Assembly: GCA_006969625.1 (NCBI GenBank) | Contig: CP030885.1 | Span: forward strand, 3,297,430 to 3,361,429 | Direction of reading: 5' to 3' | Origin: Rhodospirillaceae bacterium | GTDB lineage: Bacteria; Pseudomonadota; Alphaproteobacteria; Kiloniellales; DSM-21159 | DNA: 64,000 bases | Part shown: positions 48,138 to 57,376 of the stretch, one piece after another | Layout of the letters: each line of letters begins with the position of its first letter | Position numbering within the stretch: the first letter of the stretch is position 1 | Program-made: the position numbers and the translations under genes | The notes under the pieces: model-generated | Database searches by the model: none | What the model was told of the DNA's origin: nothing | What the model saw: the letters and a program-made list of their open reading frames with translations, nothing else

Positions 48138-49304
48138 TTATTCCGACGGCTGAACGGCACCGCCGCTCACCGCACCGCCGCTCTCCCGCTTCCGCTTGAC
48201 CCGAGCGGTTAGGCGGTAGATGCCCTCCATCAGCCCGCCGGGCAGGAAGATCACCACCAGCATGAACATGATGCCGAGGGTGAGGTGCCAGCCCTCGCCG
48301 ACGAACAGCAGCGACACGCTGGCCAAAGCCTCGGCCATGCCGTCGGGCAGGAAGCCGAAGACCTCGGTCAGCTGCGTCTTGTTGAGAGCCGAGAAGATGT
48401 TCTCGAAGTACTTGATGATCGCCGCCCCAAACAGCGGGCCGAACAGCGTCCCGGCACCGCCGAGAATGGTCATCAGCACGACCTCGCCCGAGGCCGTCCA
48501 CTGCATGCGCTCGGCGCCGGCCAGCGGGTCGGTGACGGCCATCAGCGAGCCGGCGAGCCCGGCGTACATGCCGGAGATCACGAAGGCGACCAGCAGGTAG
48601 GGCTTGGTGTTGTAGCCGGTGTACTGCATGCGGTTCTGGTTGGACTTCATCGCCAGCAACTTGAGCCCGAACGGCGAGCGGAAGATCTTGAGCGATACCC
48701 AGAAGGCCAGGATCAGCATCACCGCGCAGAAGTAGAAGCTGGTGAAACCGGTCAGCTCCAGCCCGAACAGGCTGGGCGAGGGCAGCGCCTCCTTGGCGTC
48801 GCCGAGGATCGCGCGGTCGATGATGCGCGGGTCGGCCACATCGAGCGTCAACGCCGTCTCGCCGTTCGTGATCGGCGTCAGCACGGAATAGGCCATGTTG
48901 TAGGCCATTTGTGCGAAGGCCAGCGTCAGGATCGCGAAGTAGATGCCGGAGCGCCGCAAGCAAATGAAACCGATGACGAGGGCGAAGAGCGCGGCCACGA
49001 AGATCCCGAAGGCCATCGCCAGCAAGGCGTTCATGCTGAACAGCTTGAACATCCACACGGCGCTGTAGGAGCCGATGCCCAGGAAGGCGGCGTGCCCGAA
49101 GGAGAGATAGCCCGTCAGCCCGAACAGGATGTTGAAGCCGATCGCGAAGATTCCGAAGATCGCGAAGCGCTGCAGCAGGTCCGGGTAGGACGCGCCGATG
49201 GGCGCCAGCCAGATCGGAGCCGTCAGCACGACCGCCGTGAAGACGGCCATGATGAGCAAGTCCTTCTTCGGCGTCGACGGGTTGAACTCGGTGATGCTGG
49301 CCAT
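48138..49304 (-). CDS. livM: LIV-type ABC importer, permease LivM
   Basis: 388 residues with about ten helices. [40 protein letters not shown] is the LivM hallmark; [21 protein letters not shown] is the coupling region. The periplasmic loop after helix 4 is longer than usual. A short basic tail ends the protein. It sits between livH (4 bp) and livG (15 bp). Confidence 0.93.
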   Translation of the reverse strand: MASITEFNPSTPKKDLLIMAVFTAVVLTAPIWLAPIGASYPDLLQRFAIFGIFAIGFNILFGLTGYLSFGHAAFLGIGSYSAVWMFKLFSMNALLAMAFGIFVAALFALVIGFICLRRSGIYFAILTLAFAQMAYNMAYSVLTPITNGETALTLDVADPRIIDRAILGDAKEALPSPSLFGLELTGFTSFYFCAVMLILAFWVSLKIFRSPFGLKLLAMKSNQNRMQYTGYNTKPYLLVAFVISGMYAGLAGSLMAVTDPLAGAERMQWTASGEVVLMTILGGAGTLFGPLFGAAIIKYFENIFSALNKTQLTEVFGFLPDGMAEALASVSLLFVGEGWHLTLGIMFMLVVIFLPGGLMEGIYRLTARVKRKRESGGAVSGGAVQPSE

Positions 49305-49308
49305 GGCC

Positions 49309-50325
49309 TCAGGTCTCCATCACGCCCTTGCGGCCCATCAGCCCGCGCGGACGCGCGAGCAGCACCGCAACGGCGACGAGATAGATGATGATCTGGTCGA
49401 TGCCGGGCAGGATATCCTTGACCGCGCCCATCGAGGCGAAGGACTGGATGACGCCCAGGAGGAAGCCCGCAGCGACCGCACCGGGCAGCGAACCCATGCC
49501 GCCCACCACGACGACCACGAAGGAGAGCACGAGGAAGTTCATGCCCAGGTTATAGTCGGGCGGCAGGATCGGCACGTACATCGCGCCGGCCACGCCCGCC
49601 ACGATGGCGGCGATGCCGAAGACGACCGTGAAGCGGCGCTGGATGTTGATGCCCAACAGGCCGACCGTCTCGCGGTCCGCCATGCCCGCCCGCACCACCA
49701 TGCCGTAGGTCGTGAACTGCAGGAAGGCGAAGACGGCAGCGATGATCAAAAGCGATGTGAAGAGGTAGATGAGCCGCCACCAGGGATAGACCAAGTTCTC
49801 CGACAGGCCCAGCCAGGCGCCGAGCGGGGCCGGTCCGGCGACCGCCGGAGGCGCCTGCACGGGGATCGGGTTGGCGCCGAACAGAACCTTCACGATCTCG
49901 CCGATGACGATGGCCAAACCGAAGGTGACGAGGATCTGCTCGGCGTGGCTGCGCTTGTAGAAGAATTGGATCAGCCCGCGCTCCATGGCGAGGCCGATCA
50001 GCAGCATCACGGGGATTGCGACCAGAATGGAGATCGGCACCGACCAAGCGATGACGGCCAAGCCCAGGTCGCCGAACCAGATCTCCAGATACGGCTGCTG
50101 CTTGTACGCCTCGAAGAAGGTGATGCTCTCGTCGCGCACCTGGACCGAAAAGCTCAGCAGCCGGTTCACCGCGACGGCCACGAAGGCGCCGAGCATGAAA
50201 AGAGCGCCGTGGGCGAAGTTGACCACGCCCAGGGTGCCGAAGACGAGCGTCAGGCCCAGCGCGATCAGCGCGTAGGCGCCGCCCTTGTCCAGGCCGTTCA
50301 GGAGCTGGAGTAACAAGGCGTCCAT
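49309..50325 (-). CDS. livH: LIV-type ABC importer, permease LivH
   Basis: 338 residues. [41 protein letters not shown] is the family start; [22 protein letters not shown] is the coupling block. A roughly 50-residue insert ([24 protein letters not shown]...) sits between helices 2 and 3. Two strong hairpins separate it from the upstream binding-protein gene. Confidence 0.92.
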   Translation of the reverse strand: MDALLLQLLNGLDKGGAYALIALGLTLVFGTLGVVNFAHGALFMLGAFVAVAVNRLLSFSVQVRDESITFFEAYKQQPYLEIWFGDLGLAVIAWSVPISILVAIPVMLLIGLAMERGLIQFFYKRSHAEQILVTFGLAIVIGEIVKVLFGANPIPVQAPPAVAGPAPLGAWLGLSENLVYPWWRLIYLFTSLLIIAAVFAFLQFTTYGMVVRAGMADRETVGLLGINIQRRFTVVFGIAAIVAGVAGAMYVPILPPDYNLGMNFLVLSFVVVVVGGMGSLPGAVAAGFLLGVIQSFASMGAVKDILPGIDQIIIYLVAVAVLLARPRGLMGRKGVMET

Positions 50326-50394
50326 GCTTCGCGTCCCCTGGCCCGGAAGGCGGCATCGTCGGTGCCGCCGGGGCCGACTTTACGTAAAGAGACC

Positions 50395-50428
50395 GATGCG
50401 TGGATGGCCGTCCCGCTATCCACGCATC
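50395..50428 (-). repeat. Inverted repeat between the binding-protein gene and livH, hairpin 2
   Basis: Perfect 11-bp arms GATGCGTGGAT / ATCCACGCATC with a 12-base loop. It lies 70 bases before livH and 24 bases beyond the first hairpin. Confidence 0.75.
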
Positions 50429-50452
50429 CGCGATAACTGTGTGGCTCGGGAC

Positions 50453-50491
50453 GGGGCCGGCGCGCCGGACGATCCGGTGCGCGCCGGCCCC
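50453..50491 (-). terminator. Very stable hairpin after the binding-protein gene, hairpin 1
   Basis: A 13-bp perfect stem GGGGCCGGCGCGC / GCGCGCCGGCCCC encloses a second stem CGGA / TCCG, making an almost complete 39-bp palindrome. It begins 27 bases past the binding-protein stop and has no U tract, so partial termination or protection of the upstream RNA end is likely. Confidence 0.75.
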
Positions 50492-50517
50492 CGTGACCGG
50501 AGCCGCGATGCCGCGGT

Positions 50518-51864
50518 CTAGACCTCGTACGGGCCCAGATCGCCCGGGTAGAGGTCGTGCGGGTAGGTGATCTGCTCGGTCGGCACTTCCTGCACCAGCT
50601 CCAGCAGGTCGAACTGGGTCTGCGGGTTCTCGGCGCCCTTCACGACCAGCACCGGCTTGAAGCACTGGTGGTCCTCGGCGCGGTACAGGGTCGGGCCGTT
50701 GCCCATGCCGTCGAACTCGAAGCCCTCCAGGAACTTGATCACCTCGACCGGATAGAAGGTGCCGACGCTCTCGACCGCATTGGCGTAGAGCAGCGCCTGG
50801 ACGTAGCAGGTGTGCGCCGCCTGGCTCGGCGGGAAGCCGTACTCCTGGCCGAAGGACTTGGCGAAGGCCTGCGAGCCCTCGTTGTTCAGCGACCACAGCC
50901 AGTTCGACGAGCCGTAGATGCCGGAGACCGCCTTGCCGGCGCCCTGGGCCATCAGCTCGGAGTACAGCGGCACGACGATCTCGAAGTTCTTGCCGTTCGC
51001 CTGCCTGTCGCGCATGCCGAACTGCACCGCCTGCGTCAGGCTGTCGACCATGTCCTTGCCGTAGTGGATCAAGAACAGGACGTCGGCGCCCGAGTCGAGG
51101 ACCGGGGTGAGGTACTGCGAGAAGTCGCCGGCGCCGAGCGGGGTGCGGACGGACTGCACCGTCTCCCAGCCCATGTCCTCGGTCACCTTCGTCATCGACT
51201 CCTCGACCGACCAGCCCCAGTTGTAGTCGGCGACCAGCATGTAGGAGCGGCGATCCGTGCCCATCTCTTGCTTCAGCACAGGGCCGAGCGCCGCGGCCGA
51301 CATGTGCGCGTTGAAGAAGTGGCGGAAGCCGTAGCGGCGCCGATCCTTGCCCGTCGTGTCGTTGGCATGGGTCAGGCCGTTCATGTAGATGATGCCCATC
51401 TCCTGGCACAGCGACTGCACGGCGACCGCGACGCCCGAGGACGAGCCGCCGGTGACCATCACGACGCCGTCGCGCTCGATCATGCGGCGGGCCGAGGCGC
51501 GGGCGGCATCCGACTTGGTCTGGGTGTCGCCCGTGACGTACTCGACCTTCTTGCCCAGCACGCCGTTGCCCTTGAGGGCTAGCGGCTTCATGGTGTTGAG
51601 CATGCCGCCGTCGCCCTCGCCGTTGAGGTGCTTGACGGCCAGCTGGTAGGCGCGCAGCTCGTCGGCGCCCTCCTCGGCGTAGGGGCCGGTCTGCGGCACG
51701 TTGAAGCCGAAGGTCACGGACCCTGAATCGCCGGGGTCGTTCCGGAAGTTCTGCGCCCAGGCGCCACGGCTGAAGACGGTCGGGGCCACCAACGCGCCGC
51801 CGGCCAGGGCCGCACCGCCCTTCAGCACGCGCCGGCGCGTGGTCTTCCCATCGAAGATGCCCAT
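50518..51864 (-). CDS. LIV-type ABC importer, Tat-exported substrate-binding protein
   Basis: 448 residues. The N-terminus TTRRRVLKGGAALAGGALVAP has the twin-Arg motif, unusual against Sec signals of classical LivJ. The type I periplasmic binding fold follows: VTFGFNVPQTGPYAEEG, MVTGGSSSGVAVAVQSLCQE, MLVADYNWGWSVEESM, DVLFLIHYGKD. The GGAGG site lies just before the ATG at 51864. It is divergent from a ScfR-like regulator. The substrate is unknown; branched amino acids, amides or carboxylates are all possible. Confidence 0.92.
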   Translation of the reverse strand: MGIFDGKTTRRRVLKGGAALAGGALVAPTVFSRGAWAQNFRNDPGDSGSVTFGFNVPQTGPYAEEGADELRAYQLAVKHLNGEGDGGMLNTMKPLALKGNGVLGKKVEYVTGDTQTKSDAARASARRMIERDGVVMVTGGSSSGVAVAVQSLCQEMGIIYMNGLTHANDTTGKDRRRYGFRHFFNAHMSAAALGPVLKQEMGTDRRSYMLVADYNWGWSVEESMTKVTEDMGWETVQSVRTPLGAGDFSQYLTPVLDSGADVLFLIHYGKDMVDSLTQAVQFGMRDRQANGKNFEIVVPLYSELMAQGAGKAVSGIYGSSNWLWSLNNEGSQAFAKSFGQEYGFPPSQAAHTCYVQALLYANAVESVGTFYPVEVIKFLEGFEFDGMGNGPTLYRAEDHQCFKPVLVVKGAENPQTQFDLLELVQEVPTEQITYPHDLYPGDLGPYEV

Positions 51865-51992
51865 AACCTGATTCCTCCCTAGGATAGTGGGTCCGGCGTG
51901 CGGGGCGGGAGATCTTCGTGTTCTGCGCCCCTGATCGCCCCGAGTCCGCCTGACCCACAGTCGCGTTATGGAGACTGGGCCGCAACAGTCCG

Positions 51993-52065
51993 TTGCCCAA
52001 ATGGCAAAATTCTGTAAATATCCCGCGCATCGGCGGCATGCCGCCGTCAAGAAATTTACAAGAAT
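51993..52065. promoter_or_regulatory. Nested inverted repeats between the importer and ScfR-like regulator
   Basis: In order: TTGCC-CAAAT-GGCAA (51993-52007); ATTCTGTAAAT (52009-52019); a perfect 16-bp palindrome CGGCGGCATGCCGCCG (52031-52046); ATTTACAAGAAT (52054-52065), the inverse of the second element with one extra base. The flanking bases extend the symmetry (GCAAAATTC left, GAATTGC right). The block ends 44 bases before the regulator start and is 128 bases from the binding-protein start. It is the obvious operator for the divergent pair. Confidence 0.6.
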
Positions 52066-52109
52066 TGCTGCGCCGCAAAACGGCGCGGGAGGAACGGGGA
52101 CCCGGGACG

Positions 52110-53753
52110 ATGGCACGCCTGCCTATCGGAGCGCGTATCCGAGATCGCCGCCGCGAGCAGGGGTTGACCCAGTCGGCCCTGGCCGCTGCCGCCGGCATCT
52201 CGGCCTCCTATCTCAACCTTATCGAGCATGACAAGCGGGCGATCGGCGGTGCCCTGCTACGGCGCATCGCCGAGATCCTGGAGATCGACGTCGGCCACCT
52301 GAGCGGCAGCGACGACGCGCGCCTCGCCCAGGACCTGGTCGAGCTCGCCCGTTCGTTCGGCAGTGCGACCCTGCCCGAGGACAGCGCTCTCGGGTTCGTC
52401 GCCCGCTTTCCCGACTGGGCGCGCGCCTTCGTGCACCTGCACCGCCGGTATCGGGAGAGTGCCGACGCGGCGCTCGCGCTGTCCGACCGCCTCAGCCAGG
52501 ACCCGGCCCTCGTCGAGATCAGCCATGCCGTCCTGACCCAGGTGACCGCCATCCGAAGCTTCGCCGAGATCCTCGACAGCCACGGCGACCTGGTACCGGA
52601 AGAGCGCGGTCGCTTCGCGTCCATCATCTCGCAGCAGAGCGACGAACTTGCCAACAGTGCGCGCCAGATGCTGGACCTGCTGGGCGGCACGCGCGGGCAG
52701 GTGCGCTCCTCCACCCCGCGCGACGAGGTGGACGATTTCATCATCGCCCACGGCAACCACTTCCCGGCGCTCGAACAGGCTTGCGACCACCTGCGCGCCG
52801 AACTGACCGACGCCGGCGCCGACCTGGCCGCCGCGGTCGACGAGCGGCTGGCCGGGCGTCACGGCCTGCGCACCAGCGTTGCCGCCGGGCTGGATCGTGC
52901 CCAGGTCCAGGGCGACCGGCTCCTGCTGCCGGAAGGCACGCCGGAGGCCAGCGCGCGCTTCCTGCAGGCGCGCGCGCTGGCCGAGCGCGAGCTCGGCGAG
53001 CTGCTCGACGGCCTGACCGACGACCCGCGCCTGACCACCGAGGACTCCTGCGCCGGCGCGCGTGCGGCGCTGGCGCGCTACGCCGCCGGGGCGCTGCGCT
53101 TTCCCTACGAGGCCGTGCTCGAGACCGCCGAGGCGCTGCGCTACGACGTCGACCGCCTGGCCGCGCGCTTCGGCGGCAGCTTCGAGCAGATCGCCCACCG
53201 CCTGGTCACCCTGCGGCGGCCGGGCGCCGCCGGCATTCCCTTCGCCTTCCTGCGCGCCGATCCGGCCGGCAACGTCTCCAAACCCTTCAGCATCTCCGGC
53301 CTGCGCATGCCGCGGCTCGGCGGCACCTGCCCGCTGTGGGCGCTGCACGCCGCCTTCGCCAGCCCCGACCGCCCGATCGCCCAACTCGTCGAGATGCCCG
53401 AGGGCGAGCGCTATCTCTTCGTTGCCCGGCGCGTCACCAAGGGGTCCGGCCCGTTCGACGCGCCGCCCGTCGCCTTCAGCGTCATGCTGAGCTGCGACGC
53501 GGCCTATCTGGACCGCCTCGTCTACGGCGACGCCTTCGCCAGCCGGGCGACCCGGCCGACGCCGGTCGGCGTCAACTGCCGCTCGTGCAGACGCGGCGAC
53601 TGCGCCCAACGCGCCCATCCGCCGATCCTGCCGAGTGCGCCGGCGCGCCCTGGGGCAGCGGCACGGCAGCCGTCCGCGCCGCCCGACCTCGGCGACGCAC
53701 GCACGTTGCGGGACTCGTCGCAGCCGGAAAAACGAAGGATACTGGCGTCATAA
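52110..53753 (+). CDS. ScfR-like XRE regulator with an embedded histidine-kinase dimerisation-like segment
   Basis: 547 residues from the ATG at 52110. An XRE helix-turn-helix is at 5-60 (GARIRDRRREQGLTQSALAAAAGISAS). Residues about 131-192 resemble a kinase DHp (HisKA) domain: ISHAVLTQVTAIRSFAEIL with His139, then RFASIISQQSDELANSARQML. The second half matches short-chain fatty acyl regulators: an IrrE-like region without a metal HExxH, FGGSFEQIAHRLVTLRRPG (about 354), GNVSKPFSISGL, GGTCPLWALHAAF with Cys407, and the DUF2083 end VGVNCRSCRRGDCAQRAHPP with Cys490, 493 and 498. Such regulators sense acyl-CoA. The response regulator starts 48 bp downstream. The DHp-like part is an unusual addition. 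Confidence 0.82.
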   Translation: MARLPIGARIRDRRREQGLTQSALAAAAGISASYLNLIEHDKRAIGGALLRRIAEILEIDVGHLSGSDDARLAQDLVELARSFGSATLPEDSALGFVARFPDWARAFVHLHRRYRESADAALALSDRLSQDPALVEISHAVLTQVTAIRSFAEILDSHGDLVPEERGRFASIISQQSDELANSARQMLDLLGGTRGQVRSSTPRDEVDDFIIAHGNHFPALEQACDHLRAELTDAGADLAAAVDERLAGRHGLRTSVAAGLDRAQVQGDRLLLPEGTPEASARFLQARALAERELGELLDGLTDDPRLTTEDSCAGARAALARYAAGALRFPYEAVLETAEALRYDVDRLAARFGGSFEQIAHRLVTLRRPGAAGIPFAFLRADPAGNVSKPFSISGLRMPRLGGTCPLWALHAAFASPDRPIAQLVEMPEGERYLFVARRVTKGSGPFDAPPVAFSVMLSCDAAYLDRLVYGDAFASRATRPTPVGVNCRSCRRGDCAQRAHPPILPSAPARPGAAARQPSAPPDLGDARTLRDSSQPEKRRILAS

Positions 53754-53801
53754 CAACGCGCGCGGGCGATGCGACCCGACACGCGGGACGGGAGGAACGC
53801 G

Positions 53802-54212
53802 ATGACCAAGACGGTGCTCATCGCAGAGGACGAGCCCTTCATCGTCGAGTCTCTGACCTTCCTGCTGAAGAAGGCGGGCTACGGGGTGGAGAGCCACGGC
53901 GACGGCAAGGCGGCGCTGGACGCCATCATCGCCCGGCGGCCGGACCTGGTGCTGCTGGACATCATGCTGCCGGGAATCAACGGCTTCGACCTGCTGCGCC
54001 AGCTCCGCGGCACGCCGGGCCTGTCGCGCACGCCAGTGATCGCCCTGACCGCCAAGGGGCAGGAGGCCGACCGCCAGCGCATGCTGGAGCTGGGAGCGGA
54101 CGCCTTCGTCACCAAACCCTTCTCCAACAAGGACCTGATGATCCGGATCGAGGCACTCTTGGCCGACGGCGGCACGTCCCGGGCGGCGGCCGCCGGCAGG
54201 ACCGATGGTTAG
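53802..54212 (+). CDS. Stand-alone response-regulator receiver
   Basis: 136 residues, receiver domain only. The acidic pair is in LIAEDEPF; the phospho-acceptor is Asp53 in LVLLDIMLPG; the Thr is in ALTAKG and the Lys in FVTKPFS. There is no output domain, so it probably acts by protein contact or phosphotransfer. It is preceded by GGAGG and overlaps the next gene by 8 bases. Its natural partner is the kinase encoded at 54550. Confidence 0.93.
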   Translation: MTKTVLIAEDEPFIVESLTFLLKKAGYGVESHGDGKAALDAIIARRPDLVLLDIMLPGINGFDLLRQLRGTPGLSRTPVIALTAKGQEADRQRMLELGADAFVTKPFSNKDLMIRIEALLADGGTSRAAAAGRTDG

Positions 54213-54549
54213 CCGCAGGCCGCTCGACGAGCGCCTGCCCGACCCCGAGGGACGAGGCGGCTCGGAGGGCGGAACGCGCCGGCCGGACAGTCGGCGCCTG
54301 CGCGACATGGCGAGCCTTCTGCCGGCAGCGCTGCTGGTCGTGATCCTGCCGCCTTACATCAGCGTCTTCGACCAGGACAGCCTGCTGTCCGGCATCCCCC
54401 TGCTGCACCTCTACATCTTCGGCGTCTGGGCGCTGGCCATACTCGTCTGCGGCCTGCTCGCCCGCCGCCTGCTGCACCAGGAGATGCAGGGCGCGGCAGG
54501 ACAGACGGAGGAGCGGACGGCCGACGGCGGCCGGCGGGAGCCGGACTGA
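54205..54549 (+). CDS. Small membrane protein between receiver and sensor kinase
   Basis: 114 residues. Charged N-terminus, then two helices: MASLLPAALLVVILPPYISVF and IPLLHLYIFGVWALAILVCGLL, with a charged C-tail. It resembles the short helper subunits that accompany some sodium:solute symporters, though I do not recognise the family. It overlaps the receiver gene (8 bases) and abuts the kinase gene without a gap, so tight coupling is certain. Confidence 0.8.
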   Translation: MVSRRPLDERLPDPEGRGGSEGGTRRPDSRRLRDMASLLPAALLVVILPPYISVFDQDSLLSGIPLLHLYIFGVWALAILVCGLLARRLLHQEMQGAAGQTEERTADGGRREPD

Positions 54550-57321
54550 ATGCTGGCCACGGAGTTCGTCGTCACCGTCGCCGCCCTGTACCTGGGGCTG
54601 CTGTTCTTCCTCGCCTTCGTGACGGAAAAGCGGGTGGAGCGCGGCGCCGCCCGCTTCATCGCCTCGCCTCTGGTCTACACCCTCTCGCTCGCCGTCTACT
54701 GCACCTCCTGGACCTTCTTCGGCGCCGTCGGCTCGGCCGCCCGCAACGGCCTGGAGTTCCTGACCATCTATCTCGGCCCGACGGTCGTCCTGCTCGGCTG
54801 GTGGATCCTGCTGCGCAAGCTGGTGCGCATCAGCCGCAGCCAGCGGATCACCTCGATCGCCGACTTCATCTCGGCGCGCTATGGCAAGAGCGCCTCGATC
54901 TCGGCGCTCGTCACCCTGATGGCGGTGATCGGCAGCATCCCCTACATCTCCCTGCAGCTCAAGGCGGTCACCGCCAGCTTCGAGGCGCTGGTCGGCGCCG
55001 CGGCCAGCCACGGGCCCGGCAGCGACCTGTTCGCCGACACCGGGCTGTGGGTGACCATCTCGATGGCCGCCTTCGTCATCCTCTTCGGCACGCGCAACTT
55101 GGGCGCCGATCAGCGCCACCCGGGCGTGGTGGCGGCGATCGCCTTCGAGTCAGTGATCAAGCTGCTGAGCTTCGCCGCCGTCGGGCTGTTCGCGCTCTAC
55201 GGCGTCAGCGAGGGCGCGCGCGACCTCTTCGCGCGGGCGGCGGCCGATACCGATCTGGCGCACCTCTACAGCTTCCCGGAAGGCTTCGAGTCGCGCTGGG
55301 CGGTGACCCTGTTCCTGGCCGGCATGGCGGCGATCTGCCTGCCGCGCCAGTTCCAGGTGACCGTGGTCGAGAACTCCGACGAGCGCCACCTGGCGACCGC
55401 GGCCTGGCTGTTCCCCCTCTACCTCATGCTGATCAGCCTGTTCGTCGTGCCGATCGCCATCGTCGGGCTGACCAGCCTGCCGGCGGGCGGCAACCCCGAC
55501 CTTTATGTCCTAACCATCCCGCTGTCGGCCGGGCGCGAGGACCTGGCGCTGATCGCCTTCATCGGCGGCCTTTCGGCGGCCACATCCATGGTCATCGTCG
55601 CCAGCCTCGCGCTGTCGATCATGATCTCCAACCACCTGGTGGCCCCGCTGCTGTTGCGCGGCGCGCTGTTCAGCGGGCCGAACGCCAGCGACTTCTCGGG
55701 CACGCTGCTGCTGACGCGGCGGCTGTCGATCGTCGGCATCCTGCTGCTCGGCTTCCTCTACTACCGGGCGACCGGCACCGGAAACCCGCTGGCCTCGATC
55801 GGCCTGATCTCCTTCGCCAGCGCCGCCCAGTTCGCGCCGGCCCTGATCCTCGGCGTGTACTGGCAGCGGGCGACCAAGCAGGGCGCACTGGCCGGCCTGC
55901 TCGCCGGCTTCGCGGTCTGGGGCTACACCCTGCTGGCGCCGACCCTGGCCGATGCCGGCTGGGCCTTCGAGGGCCTGGTGGCGGAGGGTCTGTGGGGCAT
56001 CGCGCTGCTGCGCCCGGACGCACTGTTCGGGATGGCGGGCTGGGATCCCCTGGTGCACGGGGTGTTCTGGTCGATCAGCGCCAACGTGACGGTGCTGGTC
56101 GTCGTCTCGCTGCTGACCTCCCCCTCGCCGATCGAGAGCCTGCAATCGGCACTCTTCGTCAACGCCCTGCAGCCCGGCGAGCGCCAGGTGGAGGGCGCGC
56201 TGCACCGCTCGGCCACCACGCGCGACCTCTACCGCCTGACCCAGCGCATCCTGGGCGCCGAGCGGGCCTATCAGATCTTCCGCGACTATGCCCGGCGCCA
56301 GGGCCGGGCCGACCACTTGCCCGCCCCCGACCCGCCGCTGATCGCCTACGTCGAGCGACAGCTCGCCAGCAGCGTCGGCGCCGCCTCGGCGCGCTCCCTG
56401 GTCTCGCGCATTGCCGAGGGCGAGACCATCAGCCTGGATGCCCTGATCGCCATCCTCGACGAGACCCAGCAAGCGATCCGTACCAGCCGCGCGCTGGAGC
56501 GCAAATCGCAGGAGCTTCAGGAAACCGCCGCGCAGTTGCGCGAGGCGAACGCGCAGCTCAAGGCGCTCGACAAGATGAAGGACGACTTCCTCAGCCGGGT
56601 CAGTCACGAGCTGCGCACGCCGATGACCTCGATCCGCTCCTTCTCGGAAATCCTGACCGACCAGCAGAAGGACGGCGCGCCCCTGTCACCTGTGCAGGTG
56701 CAGCGCTTCCTGACCATCATCCGCGACGAAAGCGAGCGGCTGACCCGCCTGCTTGACGAGATCCTGGACATCTCGCGGATGGAAAGCGGCGAGGCGACCT
56801 GGCAGATCGAGACGGTCGATGCCGCCGAGATCGCCCGCAAGGCGGTCGACACGATGAGCGGCCTGGCGGCGCAGGCGCGCGTCGAGCTGTCGGTCGATCT
56901 CGGCGCGCGGCCGATCTGGGTTGCCGCGGACGCCGACCGGCTGAAGCAGGTCTTCGTCAACCTGCTGTCGAACGCCATCAAGTACAACCATCCGCCGGCG
57001 CCCGGCCTGCCCCGGCCGAAGGCCTGGGTGACCCTCGGTCCGCGCGGTCAGCGCCCCGGCAGCGGCGGCCTGGTCGAGCTGCACGTCTGCGACAACGGTC
57101 CAGGCATTCCCGATAACCAGCGCGAGTCGATCTTCACCAAGTTCGCCCGCGGCTGGCAGGAGACCGGCGGCGAGCGCGGCGCCGGCAGCGGCCTCGGCCT
57201 GCCGATCTCGCGCCAGATCGTCCAAAGCCTGGGCGGCGAGCTGACCCTCGCGCGCACTGGGCGCGAGGGCTCGGTCTTCGCCGTCCGCCTGCCGGCGGCA
57301 GAAGCGTTGGCGGCGCAGTAA
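54550..57321 (+). CDS. Sodium:solute symporter-histidine kinase fusion (CbrA/CrbS-like)
   Basis: 923 residues. About 13 helices of an SLC5-type symporter occupy residues 1-520 (SLAVYCTSWTFFGAVGSAARNGLEF, ITSIADFISARYGKS). A helical linker (about 540-665, with LASSVGAASARSLVSRIAEGE) precedes the kinase. DHp His686 is in RVSHELRTPMTSIRSFSEIL; the ATPase domain has NLLSNAIKYN, DNGPGIP and GSGLGLPIS. No PAS or receiver domain is seen. In Pseudomonas and Vibrio such proteins (CbrA, CrbS) sense nutrients such as histidine or acetate. It is the last gene of the regulatory cluster. Confidence 0.93.
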   Translation: MLATEFVVTVAALYLGLLFFLAFVTEKRVERGAARFIASPLVYTLSLAVYCTSWTFFGAVGSAARNGLEFLTIYLGPTVVLLGWWILLRKLVRISRSQRITSIADFISARYGKSASISALVTLMAVIGSIPYISLQLKAVTASFEALVGAAASHGPGSDLFADTGLWVTISMAAFVILFGTRNLGADQRHPGVVAAIAFESVIKLLSFAAVGLFALYGVSEGARDLFARAAADTDLAHLYSFPEGFESRWAVTLFLAGMAAICLPRQFQVTVVENSDERHLATAAWLFPLYLMLISLFVVPIAIVGLTSLPAGGNPDLYVLTIPLSAGREDLALIAFIGGLSAATSMVIVASLALSIMISNHLVAPLLLRGALFSGPNASDFSGTLLLTRRLSIVGILLLGFLYYRATGTGNPLASIGLISFASAAQFAPALILGVYWQRATKQGALAGLLAGFAVWGYTLLAPTLADAGWAFEGLVAEGLWGIALLRPDALFGMAGWDPLVHGVFWSISANVTVLVVVSLLTSPSPIESLQSALFVNALQPGERQVEGALHRSATTRDLYRLTQRILGAERAYQIFRDYARRQGRADHLPAPDPPLIAYVERQLASSVGAASARSLVSRIAEGETISLDALIAILDETQQAIRTSRALERKSQELQETAAQLREANAQLKALDKMKDDFLSRVSHELRTPMTSIRSFSEILTDQQKDGAPLSPVQVQRFLTIIRDESERLTRLLDEILDISRMESGEATWQIETVDAAEIARKAVDTMSGLAAQARVELSVDLGARPIWVAADADRLKQVFVNLLSNAIKYNHPPAPGLPRPKAWVTLGPRGQRPGSGGLVELHVCDNGPGIPDNQRESIFTKFARGWQETGGERGAGSGLGLPISRQIVQSLGGELTLARTGREGSVFAVRLPAAEALAAQ

Positions 57322-57376
57322 CCCGCCCCGGCGGGCCGCACCGGAGCGCGAGCCGGCCCCAGGATCGGCGCCAGGC

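Noticed and set aside
51993-52109. N-terminal extension of the ScfR-like regulator
   Set aside because: The stretch overlaps the nested inverted repeats and precedes the usual start of the XRE domain; homologous proteins begin close to MAR-x-G.
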